Part shown: piece by piece, positions 50,277 through 60,238 of the stretch
Layout: each line of letters begins with the position of its first letter
Position numbering within the stretch: position 1 is the first letter of the stretch
Assembly (NCBI GenBank): GCA_000027065.2
Contig: FN543093.2
Coordinates: 3,476,074 to 3,540,073, forward strand
Reading direction: 5' to 3'
From: Cronobacter turicensis z3032
GTDB lineage: Bacteria > Pseudomonadota > Gammaproteobacteria > Enterobacterales > Enterobacteriaceae
Length of the DNA stretch: 64,000 nucleotides
The notes under the pieces: generated by a model
What the model saw: only the letters and a program-made list of their open reading frames with translations
Database searches by the model: none
What the model was told of the DNA's origin: nothing
Made by a program: the position numbers and the translations under genes

Positions 50277-53200
50277 TCAGGACTGGTGATGGCGGAACAG
50301 CGGCAACAAATAACGCTGCGCCTCGCGGATGATGGCCTCGTAATACTCAGGCTCAAGGTTGCGCCACAGACGCTGATACCAGATATCCATCCCTTCGCCT
50401 TCCACCATCTGGTTACCCGTCCAGGCCTGAATCAACTTATTACGCGCTTTCTGCTGGGTTTCTTCATCCCACAGAATGGCGTCGTTCTTCACGTCATAGC
50501 ACGCTTTCAACCACTCGCCGCCGCTCTGGGGCAATAAAATCAACGGCTCGCGCATACCCTGCTGATAGCCTTCGACAAGCTCACGCAAATAGTGTTCCGC
50601 CTGTTCACGCGGCACAGGCGGAAAGCGCCAGCAGCTGTCTTTTCGACCAAAAAGACGGCTGGTTCCTTCACCACCGCAGGCACAGTAGACCAGATGCTCA
50701 AGCCAAAGTTGCATTCCATGTTCAACACGCAGTATGGAAGGCCGCCAGCGTAACAGGCCATCCTGCTGAACATGCTGCAGCCAGCCGGTCATTTCGACAT
50801 TCCCAAGCGCAAGCGCAATCTCCCGGCTTTCGCCGCTGTCGCGCTCGGCGAGCACGCGCTCGGCCAGGGTCTGCATTTCCTGCAACTGGCTTTCCCAGAA
50901 CAGCTCGCCAAACGCGCCGTAGGGTAGCTCCCCTGCCGCACGGTATCGGCGGTAGAGCGCCTCAGGATCTTGCTGTTCCACCAGCGTATTCAGTAGCTGC
51001 TGGTTCATGTGGTAGCGGCCAAGGCTGTCCAGTGTAAAAGGCTCGGCGTCCGGTAGTTCGCTTTCTTCCGTTCGGAAGTTGACCTTCAGCCGTAACTGGA
51101 AAAATGCCCGCACCGGGTGGCGCCAGAAGCGCTGAAACTGCTCAAATGGCAACTCCTCAAGCGTGACGGGGGCAAGCGGTTTGATAAATTCCGGGTGCGC
51201 CTCACCCTGCTCGCTGGCCGCAGGCAGCCACTCGCGGGCGTAGCTCTGGATTTCTCTGTCGGGCTGGAAGTTTTCCGCATCGAAAGGCGTACGTGGGTAC
51301 AGCTGCATCAGATGGGCTTTCACCCTTCGCGCGCTCTCATCGCAGTTAAGCGCCTCGTCGCCCGGCAGGTAATGGCTCTGGGCAAGATAATCCACCAGCT
51401 CCTGTACCAGCACTGAGGGATACTTTTCACTGTTATCCTGTACCGAGCGGCCGATATAGCTGATATAGAGTTGTTGCTGAGCGGAAATCAGGGCTTCCAG
51501 GAAGAGATAGCGATCGTCGTCGCGTCGGCTGCGATCTCCGCGCTGCGGCTTCTGGCTCATCAGGTCGAACCCTAACGGCGCCAGCGTACGCGGATAAACG
51601 CCGTCGTTCATGCCGAGCAAGCATACAACCTTAAAAGGAATAGAACGCATCGGCATTAGCGTACAGAAGTTCACCGGCCCGGCGAGGAAACGCTGGCTAA
51701 TGCGCTCCTGGTCGAGCATTTTCGCCAGTTCATCACGCAATAAATTGAGCGGTACTTCATCTTCATAGTGGGCGCCAATGCCCTGCTCAATAATGGCCTG
51801 CCACTGCTGTTCAATCAGCGCCAGCGCAGCTTCGGTTTCGGCATCGGGTGCGAAGAAGCTGTCCAGCATCTCCCGACAGACCGGCAGCCATTCCGCCAGC
51901 GGCCGCGACTGTGACAGCCCTTTGCGCCACAGATTAAGCTGCATTAAAAGTTCAGCAAGATGGCCGACCAGCTCGGCAATCAGCCCGCTGGATTCATCAT
52001 ACGGCAGCACCGACTGCCATTCGCCAAGATGGCTTTCCATGGCGTAGCCCAGCAGCATACGGGTGAGGCCGAACTGCCAGGTGTGCTGACCGGTTGCCGG
52101 CAGCGCCAGTTCACGCACGTTGTCATCATCAATGCCCCAACGCACGCCGGACTCATTGACCCACTGGCGCAGAAAACGCAGCCCCTCTTCGCTGATGTTG
52201 AAGCGAGCGGAAAGCGACGGCACTTCCAGCAGCGCCAGAACGTCTTCCGAGACAAAACGGCTGTCTGGCAGCGAGAGTAACGTAATGAAGGCCTGGAGTG
52301 CGGGGTGCGCCTGGCGGGCTCGCCGGTCAGAGATGGCGAACGGCAGGTAACGCTCCTGGCTCGCGCTGCCAAACACGGCCTGAATAAACGGACTATAGCT
52401 GTCGATATCCGCTACCATCACGATAATATCGCGCGGTGTTAGTTGTGAGTCCGCCTCAAGCATTTGCAGAAGCTGGTCATGAAGGATTTCGACTTCGCGC
52501 TGCGGGCTGTGGCAGACGTGTACGCTTATGCTGCGATCGTTCGGATCCAGTTCGCGTTTCCCGTCGCTGCGCTCAAACTCTTCAAGCGTCACGCCCGCCA
52601 GCGCCTGATTGCGCAGCTCCAGCAGGTCAAATTGCAGACTGTGCAACAGGTTATCGGGTTCGAGCTCGACAAACACATCCATTTCTTCAAAGCGTTCAAG
52701 GCCCGAAAGCAGGTAAGTGTAGTCACGGCCTAATTTGCCCCAGGACGCGAGCAGCGGGTTACCCACCTCCTGCTCGCCGTCATCATTAAACAGAGCGGAG
52801 GCTGTTTCGCTGTCTTTAAAGAGCGGTGCCGTCCCCTCTCGCGCATGCAGTTTACGCTTACGACTTAACAGCCGCGCCAGGAAAGCCGGATCTTGTATAT
52901 CGCCCCAGTAATAGCGGCACGGGTTAGTAAAGAGAAGATGCACATCAATATGTTTACCCAGCGCCTGTAACGCCTGTAAATAGACGGGCGGCAGCGCCGA
53001 GATCCCGCAAATAAACACGCGGGCGGGCAACCCTTCCGGGCAGCTTTGCGCATTCTCAAGCGTGCGAATAAAGCGCTGATAAAGATTAGCGCGATGCCAC
53101 TGCGGCTGCCCCAGCTCAGCGGTGTGTTCAACCAGCGCCCGCCAGAGCGGCGCCTGCCAGCGCTGCGGATCGCCAAGACCATCGACAACATCTCCGGCCT

Positions 53201-53648
53201 CCCAGCGTGTTAACCATTCAGGGCGATACACCAGATATTGATCGTAGAGATCCGCCACGCGCGAGGCGAGCTGGAACAGCTTACGTTTGTCCTCATCATC
53301 GTGAAGATAGTGACGCAGCATGTCGAAGTCAGGCGAAGCGAGCATGCCAGGCAGAAGCTTCATGAGTTTCCAGCTCATGTTCTGTTTGGTAAACGCGCTC
53401 TCCTGAGGGATATCACGCAGCACACGCACAAACATGTCCCAGATGAAGCTTGCCGGAAGCGGAAATTCAATATTCGCGGCGATGCCGAATTTCTGTGCCA
53501 GGCTCATCTGCAACCATTGCGCCATACCGGTGCTCTGCACCAGGACGATTTCAGGCTCAAAAGGATCGGGAAGCGGCTGTTGTTCAACAATGAACTCCAT
53601 AATCGCCTCCAGCACATCAAGCCGGTTGGAGTGATAAACCCGTAACAT
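50277..53648 (-). CDS. recC: RecBCD subunit RecC, Chi recognition
   Basis: RecC splits the duplex and reads Chi within RecBCD. The 1123-residue protein (E. coli 1122) has a degenerate UvrD-type helicase fold. It begins MLRVYHSNRLDVLEAIM and contains IVMVADIDSYSPFIQAVFG, CLLGMNDGVYPR and the C-terminal nuclease-like fold without catalytic residues. It starts 12 bp after ppdC, so the pilin-like genes and recC may be co-transcribed. Confidence 0.98.
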   Translation of the reverse strand: MLRVYHSNRLDVLEAIMEFIVEQQPLPDPFEPEIVLVQSTGMAQWLQMSLAQKFGIAANIEFPLPASFIWDMFVRVLRDIPQESAFTKQNMSWKLMKLLPGMLASPDFDMLRHYLHDDEDKRKLFQLASRVADLYDQYLVYRPEWLTRWEAGDVVDGLGDPQRWQAPLWRALVEHTAELGQPQWHRANLYQRFIRTLENAQSCPEGLPARVFICGISALPPVYLQALQALGKHIDVHLLFTNPCRYYWGDIQDPAFLARLLSRKRKLHAREGTAPLFKDSETASALFNDDGEQEVGNPLLASWGKLGRDYTYLLSGLERFEEMDVFVELEPDNLLHSLQFDLLELRNQALAGVTLEEFERSDGKRELDPNDRSISVHVCHSPQREVEILHDQLLQMLEADSQLTPRDIIVMVADIDSYSPFIQAVFGSASQERYLPFAISDRRARQAHPALQAFITLLSLPDSRFVSEDVLALLEVPSLSARFNISEEGLRFLRQWVNESGVRWGIDDDNVRELALPATGQHTWQFGLTRMLLGYAMESHLGEWQSVLPYDESSGLIAELVGHLAELLMQLNLWRKGLSQSRPLAEWLPVCREMLDSFFAPDAETEAALALIEQQWQAIIEQGIGAHYEDEVPLNLLRDELAKMLDQERISQRFLAGPVNFCTLMPMRSIPFKVVCLLGMNDGVYPRTLAPLGFDLMSQKPQRGDRSRRDDDRYLFLEALISAQQQLYISYIGRSVQDNSEKYPSVLVQELVDYLAQSHYLPGDEALNCDESARRVKAHLMQLYPRTPFDAENFQPDREIQSYAREWLPAASEQGEAHPEFIKPLAPVTLEELPFEQFQRFWRHPVRAFFQLRLKVNFRTEESELPDAEPFTLDSLGRYHMNQQLLNTLVEQQDPEALYRRYRAAGELPYGAFGELFWESQLQEMQTLAERVLAERDSGESREIALALGNVEMTGWLQHVQQDGLLRWRPSILRVEHGMQLWLEHLVYCACGGEGTSRLFGRKDSCWRFPPVPREQAEHYLRELVEGYQQGMREPLILLPQSGGEWLKACYDVKNDAILWDEETQQKARNKLIQAWTGNQMVEGEGMDIWYQRLWRNLEPEYYEAIIREAQRYLLPLFRHHQS

Positions 53649-53660
53649 AGTGACTCCTGA

Positions 53661-53993
53661 CTACTGCTCTTCTGAGGGGCAATGTAAACGTTTTAACTGC
53701 CCTTGCCTGCCCCCGGGGCTCGACACAATAACCGAAATGCTGACACATCCCGCCCCGGAAGTCTCCACCCGCGTCGCTTTCCAGCCGTCAGGCAAGGGCG
53801 GCGGGCTGATTTCTGCCTGCTGGCTCGCAAAACGCCAGAGCTGTCGATAATGCCACTGGTTAAGAAACCCTTGCGCCAGTACCTGGTAGTACCCTGTTAA
53901 CGCCCCGATGATGATGATGAACAACACCAGCGAAACCAGCACTTCCGGCAGGCTAAACCCAGCCTGACGCTGACGGATTACGGAAGCTGGCAT
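53661..53993 (-). CDS. ppdC: Prepilin-like protein PpdC
   Basis: This 110-residue protein has a type IV prepilin leader and N-methylation site (QAGFSLPEVLVSLVLFIIII), with Glu5 after the processing Gly. Its C-terminal part (GCVSISVIVSSPGGRQGQ; RLHCP) matches E. coli PpdC. The ATG at 53993 is chosen because GGAGG lies just upstream. An in-frame start 24 bases earlier lacks this. It overlaps ygdB by 16 bp. Confidence 0.88.
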   Translation of the reverse strand: MPASVIRQRQAGFSLPEVLVSLVLFIIIIGALTGYYQVLAQGFLNQWHYRQLWRFASQQAEISPPPLPDGWKATRVETSGAGCVSISVIVSSPGGRQGQLKRLHCPSEEQ

Positions 53994-54400
53994 TGCTTCG
54001 CCTCCGCGAGCGGACAAAAGTCGCTCCAGCCATGCGGCATAAAACGTAGCCGCTCTCCGTCAGCCTGCGCCCAGCGCCAGAGCGTGAGAGAGGACGTGTT
54101 TTCCTGCACGCCCTGCGCTGCGACCAGCAGATACGATTGCATTTGCCTGACGCAGGCGCGACCGTTCACCTCAGGCAGCGTCTGGCATTGCCACTGCGGC
54201 GTAAACTGCCAGTGCTGGCGTTGCAACAGCGCCAGCGCTGAGAGCGCGTCGTTAAACGCTTTGATAGCCGCGCTCTCGTTTGCCGCGCGACCAAAACGAC
54301 TGTCCAGTTGCTGCTGCAATCCCCCCAGCATCAGACTACCTAACAGCAGCAGAGCCAGAACCATAGCAATGGTCGACATGCCTTTCTCCCTGGCATTCAT
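53978..54400 (-). CDS. ygdB: DUF2509 protein YgdB (minor pilin-like)
   Basis: This 140-residue protein has an N-terminal membrane helix after a short charged leader (REKGMSTIAMVLALLLLGSL), like a prepilin with Gly-Met at the processing point. Two cysteine-bearing segments (WQCQTLPEVNGRACVRQ; FCPLAEAKQC) follow. The function is unknown. By context it is a minor component of a PilX-like position in the pseudopilin set. It overlaps ppdB by 4 bp (ATGA). Confidence 0.9.
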   Translation of the reverse strand: MNAREKGMSTIAMVLALLLLGSLMLGGLQQQLDSRFGRAANESAAIKAFNDALSALALLQRQHWQFTPQWQCQTLPEVNGRACVRQMQSYLLVAAQGVQENTSSLTLWRWAQADGERLRFMPHGWSDFCPLAEAKQCQLP

Positions 54401-54960
54401 AAATTAAACCCGCTGACGCTATGTTCAACGGCCACTGGGTCCCCGTGATAGCGAAGCATCGTTGCACGTAATGCCACGGTAAACAGTGGGGCAAAACCGG
54501 GCCGCCGTTTTTCCTGAATCTGAAACCTGTCGATACGCACCATGGCGGGGTTAGTCATTTTTTCCCATCCTTTACCCTCACAGGACGTGGCGCCCCGTTG
54601 CGTCTCCAGGCTGCCGTCGCGTAAGCGATACCCGGTCTGCTCCGCCTCCGAAGAAGGCGCGCCTTCAAAGCGTCCATTGCTGTTCGCATCCCACTGCACC
54701 AGCAAGCAGTTCCCTTCGCTATTGAGTTCCAGCGCGAGGCTCTGGCAACCGCCGTAGCAATATCCAGCCCGCTGTATCTGTTTTCCTATCGTAAATGCCA
54801 GTTGCCACAGCTCCTCCTGGAGCAAGGTTTGTTGCGCCTGACGCAGTACGCCGAGCTGCAACGCAGGGAGCAGTCTGGCCGCGCCGATTAACAACACGCT
54901 GCTTATGCCAAGCGCAATCAGCACCTCAAGCAGAGAAAATCCTTTCTCTTTTACACGCAT
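54397..54960 (-). CDS. ppdB: Prepilin-like protein PpdB
   Basis: The 187-residue protein, the E. coli PpdB length, has the prepilin motif KGFSLLEVLIALGISSVLLI and the conserved VQWDANSNGRFEG, TQRGATSCEGKGWEKMTNP and SVSGFNL segments. The ATG at 54960 (MRVKEKGFSLLE) is chosen because it gives a leader of normal length. It overlaps the ppdA stop by 10 bp. PpdA/PpdB/YgdB/PpdC resemble the minor pseudopilin sets that prime type IV pili or type II secretion. Confidence 0.92.
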   Translation of the reverse strand: MRVKEKGFSLLEVLIALGISSVLLIGAARLLPALQLGVLRQAQQTLLQEELWQLAFTIGKQIQRAGYCYGGCQSLALELNSEGNCLLVQWDANSNGRFEGAPSSEAEQTGYRLRDGSLETQRGATSCEGKGWEKMTNPAMVRIDRFQIQEKRRPGFAPLFTVALRATMLRYHGDPVAVEHSVSGFNL

Positions 54961-55424
54961 GATGTTCCTTCCCCCGGCTCGCATAACCGGATACGTCCCC
55001 AGACCGAAATAATGATCCGCCACTCAGCTGCCTGGCTTTTCAAAATGATATGCCCGGGCCAGGCCGTATTACGTAGGCCAAAAAAGGCCAGCCCTGGCGT
55101 CATCTCGCCAATCTCCACCTCTGACCAGGGTGGTGAAAACTGATCCTTAGCGCCTTTCCGGCACGCCTGCTCAACATTCGTCTGCGTTCCGAGGCACCAG
55201 CCCTCAGGGCCGCGCTGTAACCAGAGTTTGTGATCGACGTTACGCCAGTTAGCGTCCTCCCTGAGCTGCTCAAGAAAATCCCGCGTTTGCTGCGCGGTCT
55301 GCCATAAACGTTGCTGGTTTTGCCAGCGCTGCCAGCCATAAACGCCTGCTGCGCTCATGCTGATAACGATGACCAGCACTACCATGACTTCAATCAGGCT
55401 ATAGCCCTGCTGTTTTCTTTTCAT
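54951..55424 (-). CDS. ppdA: Prepilin-like protein PpdA
   Basis: The 157-residue GspH/FimT-like protein has the prepilin motif QGYSLIEVMVVLVIVISMSA, followed by the LREDANW and LAFFGLRNTAWPGHI segments shared with E. coli PpdA. The ATG at 55424 (MKRKQQGYSL) is chosen because it gives a typical short basic leader. The open frame upstream has no homology. It is the first gene of ppdA-ppdB-ygdB-ppdC-recC. No pilus assembly ATPase is encoded in the window. Confidence 0.92.
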   Translation of the reverse strand: MKRKQQGYSLIEVMVVLVIVISMSAAGVYGWQRWQNQQRLWQTAQQTRDFLEQLREDANWRNVDHKLWLQRGPEGWCLGTQTNVEQACRKGAKDQFSPPWSEVEIGEMTPGLAFFGLRNTAWPGHIILKSQAAEWRIIISVWGRIRLCEPGEGTSCV

Positions 55425-55560
55425 GGCGCAAGTGTGCCACTGCCGGTAAACGTGACCAGCGCCTGTCAGCGAAACCGGAAGACATCTCGAAAGAAATAGG
55501 CATATTTGCATGGGCTTGCAGAAAGGCTGGAAGACGTGCCGAAGAATGAATAACGGGCAT

Positions 55561-55590
55561 AAAAAAACCGACGCGGAGAAGCGTCGGTTA
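55561..55590 (-). terminator. Intrinsic terminator of thyA
   Basis: On the minus strand AACCGACGC and GCGTCGGTT form a 9-bp stem, followed by a T run. It separates lgt-thyA from the ppd-rec block. Confidence 0.92.
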
Positions 55591-55604
55591 TGGCAGGGTA
55601 AGCG

Positions 55605-56399
55605 TTAAATCGCGACGGGCGCTTTAATGGCCGGATGGGGATCGTAACCTTCGATTTCGAAATCTTCGAAGCGGTAATCGAAGAGCGAATCCGGCTTACG
55701 CTTGATAATCAGCTTCGGTAACGGACGCGGCTCGCGAGTGAGCTGCAAACGAGCCTGCTCCAGGTGATTGCTGTAGAGGTGCGTATCACCGCCGGTCCAG
55801 ACGAAATCGCCAGGTTCGAGGTCACACTGCTGCGCCATCATATGCACCAGAAGCGCGTAGCTTGCGATGTTAAACGGCAGGCCGAGGAACACGTCGCAGG
55901 AACGCTGGTAGAGCTGGCAAGAAAGCTTGCCGTTCGCTACGTAGAACTGGAAAAACGCGTGGCAAGGCGCCAGCGCCATTTTATCCAGCTCGCCGACGTT
56001 CCAGGCGGAAACAATGATACGGCGCGAGTCCGGATCGTTTTTTAGCTGGTTAATGACGGTTTCAAGCTGGTCGATATGACGGCCATCGGGGGCCGTCCAG
56101 GAGCGCCACTGCTTGCCGTAAACCGGGCCCAGATCGCCGTTCTCATCTGCCCATTCGTCCCAAATGGTGACGTTGTTTTCATGTAAATAAGCGACATTGG
56201 TATCGCCTTTCAGAAACCAGAGCAGCTCATGGATGATGGAGCGTAAATGACAACGTTTAGTGGTAACCAGCGGGAAGCCTTCCTGCAAGTTAAAACGCAT
56301 CTGGTGGCCGAAAATAGAGAGCGTCCCGGTGCCGGTACGGTCATCTTTTTGTGCTCCCTCATGGAGCACTTTGTTCATCAGTTCAAGATACTGTTTCAT
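55605..56399 (-). CDS. thyA: Thymidylate synthase
   Basis: ThyA methylates dUMP to dTMP with methylene-tetrahydrofolate. The 264-residue protein has the nucleophile Cys146 in [10 protein letters not shown], the phosphate-binding [16 protein letters not shown] and [18 protein letters not shown], and the C-terminal APVAI. Sequence and length match E. coli. It begins 6 bp after the lgt stop codon, as in E. coli, where it is translated from the lgt transcript. Confidence 0.98.
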   Translation of the reverse strand: MKQYLELMNKVLHEGAQKDDRTGTGTLSIFGHQMRFNLQEGFPLVTTKRCHLRSIIHELLWFLKGDTNVAYLHENNVTIWDEWADENGDLGPVYGKQWRSWTAPDGRHIDQLETVINQLKNDPDSRRIIVSAWNVGELDKMALAPCHAFFQFYVANGKLSCQLYQRSCDVFLGLPFNIASYALLVHMMAQQCDLEPGDFVWTGGDTHLYSNHLEQARLQLTREPRPLPKLIIKRKPDSLFDYRFEDFEIEGYDPHPAIKAPVAI

Positions 56400-56405
56400 G
56401 GCGTC

Positions 56406-57281
56406 TCACGAAAGTTGCTGCTGTGGGCGGCGGCGATAAGCCCAGACCATCATGGCTGCGCCCGCGACGATCATCGGAATGGAGAGGATTTGCCCCATGC
56501 TGATGTACTGCACCCACTCGCCGGTAAACTGCGCGTCCGGCTGGCGGAAAAATTCAACGATGATACGGAATGCGCCGTAACCAATCAGGAACAGGCCGGA
56601 GACAGCGCCCATCGGCCGCGGTTTACGGATAAACAGGTTCAGAATGATAAACAGCACGATGCCTTCCAGGAACAGCTCATAAAGCTGCGACGGATGGCGA
56701 GGCAGTACGCCGTAGGTATTAAACAGAGACTGCCATTCCGGGTGCGAGGCCAGCAGGCTGATATCTTCGCTACGCGAGCCCGGGAAAAGCATAGCGTACG
56801 GAAAGCTCGGATCTACGCGCCCCCACAGCTCACCATTAATAAAGTTACCCAGACGGCCAGCGCCAAGCCCGAACGGGATCAACGGCGCGATAAAATCCGA
56901 CACCTGGAAGAAGTTACGTTTAGTGCGTTTCGCAAACCAGATCATCACGCAGATAACGCCGATGAGCCCGCCGTGGAAAGACATCCCGCCATCCCAGACG
57001 CGGAACAGGTAGAGCGGATTTTCGAGGAACAGCGGCAGGTTGTAAAACAGGACATAACCGATGCGGCCGCCAAGGAAGACGCCGAGGAAGCCCGCATAGA
57101 GCAGGTTTTCAACTTCGTTTTTCGTCCAGCCGCTGCCGGGGCGATTAGCGCGACGAACGGCGAGCCACATGGCGAATACAAAGCCCACAAGATACATCAG
57201 CCCGTACCAGTGAAGCGAAACCGGCCCAAGGGAGAAGATTACCGGATCAAAATCGGGAAAATGCAGATAGCCACTATTCAT
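56406..57281 (-). CDS. lgt: Phosphatidylglycerol-prolipoprotein diacylglyceryl transferase
   Basis: Lgt adds diacylglyceryl to the lipobox cysteine of prolipoproteins in the inner membrane. The 291-residue protein has seven hydrophobic segments, the HGGLIGV segment with essential His103, and the signature [14 protein letters not shown] with essential Arg143. Substrates in this window include MltA, YgdI and YgdR. It is the first gene of lgt-thyA, 164 bp downstream of ptsP. Confidence 0.98.
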   Translation of the reverse strand: MNSGYLHFPDFDPVIFSLGPVSLHWYGLMYLVGFVFAMWLAVRRANRPGSGWTKNEVENLLYAGFLGVFLGGRIGYVLFYNLPLFLENPLYLFRVWDGGMSFHGGLIGVICVMIWFAKRTKRNFFQVSDFIAPLIPFGLGAGRLGNFINGELWGRVDPSFPYAMLFPGSRSEDISLLASHPEWQSLFNTYGVLPRHPSQLYELFLEGIVLFIILNLFIRKPRPMGAVSGLFLIGYGAFRIIVEFFRQPDAQFTGEWVQYISMGQILSIPMIVAGAAMMVWAYRRRPQQQLS

Positions 57282-57445
57282 CTGTCACCAAAACCTGTTG
57301 TTATCCCGCTGAAAGTGGACAGCGGGTGAGATGCTGCGCCCTTTTCCGGACGCTCCTGAGGCAGCGGATCATAGCATAAAGCCCAGCGTGGGCGAGGACA
57401 CGAAGTTGTAAAAGATATGTAAGAGCACGACCTGTTATCGCCGCG

Positions 57446-59692
57446 CTACAGGCCGCCGCGAATCAGGCCGCCCATGCCGCGGCGCTCCATAAATGCCGCG
57501 ACCTGATGGCGTACTTCGGTGGCGGATTGCGATTCGAGGCTGCGTCCGCTGAGCGTTTCGGCTTCTTCCAGCGTGATATGTCGCAGCAGATACTTCACGC
57601 GCGCGACCGAGCGGCCGTTCATTGAGAGATGGTGATAGCCCATGCCGACCAGCAGCGCGACGCACATCGGGTCGCCTGCCATTTCGCCGCACAGGCAGAG
57701 GTCGATGCCGAGCCGTTGCGCCTCAAGGGCGATCATTTTCAGCGCGCGCAGCATAGCCGGGTGGAGACTGTCATAGAGGCTGGCGACGCGCGTGTTATTG
57801 CGATCTACCGCCAGCAGGTATTGGGTAAGGTCGTTGGTGCCGACGGAAATAAAATCAACGCGGCTTGCCAGGTGAGGCAGCATGAAGAGCATTGACGGAA
57901 CTTCCACCATCACGCCGAGCCGGGGTTTAGGGATCTCGTAGCCAAGCATCTCTTCCATTTCGCGGCCGGCGCGATCGATAAGCCGACGCGCCTCATCCAC
58001 TTCATCGATGCTCGTGATCATCGGCAACAGAATGCTGAGATTACCGGTCGCGGCATTGGCGCGTAGCATGGCGCGCACCTGGATCAAAAAGATCTCCGGC
58101 TGATCGAGCGTAATGCGGATACCGCGCCAGCCGAGACACGGGTTTTCTTCGCTGATGGGCATATAGGGCAGTTGTTTATCCGCACCGACATCGAGCGTAC
58201 GCAGCGTCACCGGCTTGTCGTTAAACATCTGCAACATGCCCTGGTACTGCGCCACCTGCTCTTCTTCGGAGGGAAAACCGCTTTGCAGCATAAACGGGAT
58301 TTCGGTGCGGTAGAGGCCGATACCGTCGATACGGCTGCCCAGTTTCTCTTCATGCTCCGGGCTCAGGCCCGCATTCAGCATGACCTGTACCCGTTCGCCG
58401 CTTTTCAGACAGGCGGGCTGCTCGACATAATCTTCGGCGATCCGGCTAAGTTCGTTTTCTTCGCTAATCAGCCGCTGATATTCATGAAACAGCACCGGGC
58501 TTGGGTCGACCAGCAATTCGCCGCGATAACCATCCACCACCAGCATACGGTGATGCAGCACAGCAGGCTGGATATCCGCGCCCATGACCGTCGGGATACC
58601 CATCGCGCGCACCATGATAGCGGCATGAGAGTTGGCGGCGCCGTCGCGCACGACAACGCCCATCAGCCGGTCCTGCGGCAGCTCGGCGAGCGTCGCGGCG
58701 GAAAGCTCATCCGCCACCAGCACAAAACGCTCCGGCCAGGTATTTGGGCTCTGGATGTTATCGTCGAGATGGAACAGCAGGCGCTGTCCGAGCGTGCGCA
58801 GATCGCCGGCGCGCTCTTTCATATAGCCATCGGTCAGCGCGGCAAACTGCTCGGCGAATTTCTCGATAACCTTTTTGACCGCCCACTCGGCGACTGAACC
58901 TTTATCCACCTCGTCGTAGAGTTCGCGACGCAGCCGCGCGTCGGACAACAGGTGCGAGTAGAGATCGAAAATCGCCGCCGTCTCTTTCTGCGCGCCTGCG
59001 GCGAAGCGTTTGCTGTAGCGGCGGAATTCGCCAGCGGCTTCTTCGAGCGCGGTGGTCAGGCGTTCGCGCTCAAGCCCGGTATCGAGCGTTGAGGCTTCAT
59101 ACACCTGCTCCATGAGCGGCAGCGTGGCGTCCATCCAGCCCTGCGCAATCGCCACGCCCGGCGAGGCCGGGAGCGCGCGGATACGCGTCTGACGGTACTG
59201 GCCAAACAGCGCGGTAAGCTGAGATTGCGACAGGATAGCCGCCATCTGGGTGGCGAGCGTCACCAGGAAGGATTCTTCGCTCTCGTCATACTGGCGCAGC
59301 TCGCGCTGCTGAACGACTAAAACGCCAAGCAGCTGGCGGCGTTGAATAATCGGCACACCGAGAAAGGCGCGAAAACGCTCTTCGCGCACAGCGGGAATGT
59401 ATTTAAAGCTCGGGTGTTTTTGCGCGTCCGCGAGGTTAATCGGCTCGGCGAGACGTCCGACAAGCCCGACGATGCCTTCGTCAAAGGCCAGCGTCACGGT
59501 ACGCCCGCGCGGCTTTTTCAGCCCCTTGGTTGCCATGAGGTAATAGCAACGCCGGTCATGGTCGGCGAGATAAACCGAACAAACTTCGGTATCCATCGCA
59601 AGACAGATATCCGTAACGAGAATATCCAGCGCCTCGTTGAGGCGCGGGGCGCTGGCCACTTTCTCGACTATTTCTCGCAACCGGGTGAGCAT
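57446..59692 (-). CDS. ptsP: PTS-Ntr enzyme I (phosphoenolpyruvate phosphotransferase PtsP)
   Basis: PtsP starts the nitrogen PTS phosphorelay (PtsP-NPr-EIIANtr). The 748-residue protein has an N-terminal GAF domain (about 15-150), then enzyme I domains. The phosphohistidine is in GAANSHAAIMVRAMG (about residue 356), and the PEP-binding barrel shows RTEIPFM, DVGADKQLPYMPISEENPCL and LCGEMAGDP with the catalytic cysteine. rppH lies 12 bp upstream on the same strand. Confidence 0.98.
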   Translation of the reverse strand: MLTRLREIVEKVASAPRLNEALDILVTDICLAMDTEVCSVYLADHDRRCYYLMATKGLKKPRGRTVTLAFDEGIVGLVGRLAEPINLADAQKHPSFKYIPAVREERFRAFLGVPIIQRRQLLGVLVVQQRELRQYDESEESFLVTLATQMAAILSQSQLTALFGQYRQTRIRALPASPGVAIAQGWMDATLPLMEQVYEASTLDTGLERERLTTALEEAAGEFRRYSKRFAAGAQKETAAIFDLYSHLLSDARLRRELYDEVDKGSVAEWAVKKVIEKFAEQFAALTDGYMKERAGDLRTLGQRLLFHLDDNIQSPNTWPERFVLVADELSAATLAELPQDRLMGVVVRDGAANSHAAIMVRAMGIPTVMGADIQPAVLHHRMLVVDGYRGELLVDPSPVLFHEYQRLISEENELSRIAEDYVEQPACLKSGERVQVMLNAGLSPEHEEKLGSRIDGIGLYRTEIPFMLQSGFPSEEEQVAQYQGMLQMFNDKPVTLRTLDVGADKQLPYMPISEENPCLGWRGIRITLDQPEIFLIQVRAMLRANAATGNLSILLPMITSIDEVDEARRLIDRAGREMEEMLGYEIPKPRLGVMVEVPSMLFMLPHLASRVDFISVGTNDLTQYLLAVDRNNTRVASLYDSLHPAMLRALKMIALEAQRLGIDLCLCGEMAGDPMCVALLVGMGYHHLSMNGRSVARVKYLLRHITLEEAETLSGRSLESQSATEVRHQVAAFMERRGMGGLIRGGL

Positions 59693-59704
59693 AATTTGCG
59701 TGGC

Positions 59705-60238
59705 TTAACCTCTTTTACGTCGCCAGGCAGGCGAAGGATTACGCTGCGGTGGCGCGCTCTCCTGCATCGGCATCACAACGCTTGCGAACTCCTTCATGAC
59801 CCGACGATATACATCGCGCTTAAAAGAGACCACCTGGCGCACCGGATACCAGAAGCTCACCCACCGCCAGCCGTCAAATTCTGGCGTACTGCTGGTTTGC
59901 ATGTTGATATCGGCGTCGTTGCTCATTAACTGCAGAAGAAACCACTTTTGTTTCTGGCCGATACATACCGGCTTTGTGTCCCAACGCACCAAACGTTTTG
60001 GTAATTTGTAACGTAACCAGTTTCGGGTTGTGGCAAGGATGCGCACATCTTTTCGTTGTAAACCGACCTCTTCGAAAAGCTCGCGGTACATCGCCTGCTC
60101 CGCCGACTCGCCAGGATTAATGCCGCCTTGCGGGAATTGCCAGGAGTGCTGACCAAAACGTCTGGCCCACATTACCTGCCCCTGACGATTACAGATCACG
60201 ATACCAACATTCGGGCGGTAGCCATCATCATCGATCAC
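59705..60238 (-). CDS. rppH: RNA pyrophosphohydrolase
   Basis: RppH removes pyrophosphate from mRNA 5' ends and triggers RNase E decay. The 177-residue protein has the Nudix box GX5EX7REUXEEXGU in [20 protein letters not shown] plus VGL (about 38-60). It starts [15 protein letters not shown] as in E. coli. It is divergent from mutH across the 683-bp DARS2-like gap and is followed by ptsP. Confidence 0.97.
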   Translation of the reverse strand: MIDDDGYRPNVGIVICNRQGQVMWARRFGQHSWQFPQGGINPGESAEQAMYRELFEEVGLQRKDVRILATTRNWLRYKLPKRLVRWDTKPVCIGQKQKWFLLQLMSNDADINMQTSSTPEFDGWRWVSFWYPVRQVVSFKRDVYRRVMKEFASVVMPMQESAPPQRNPSPAWRRKRG

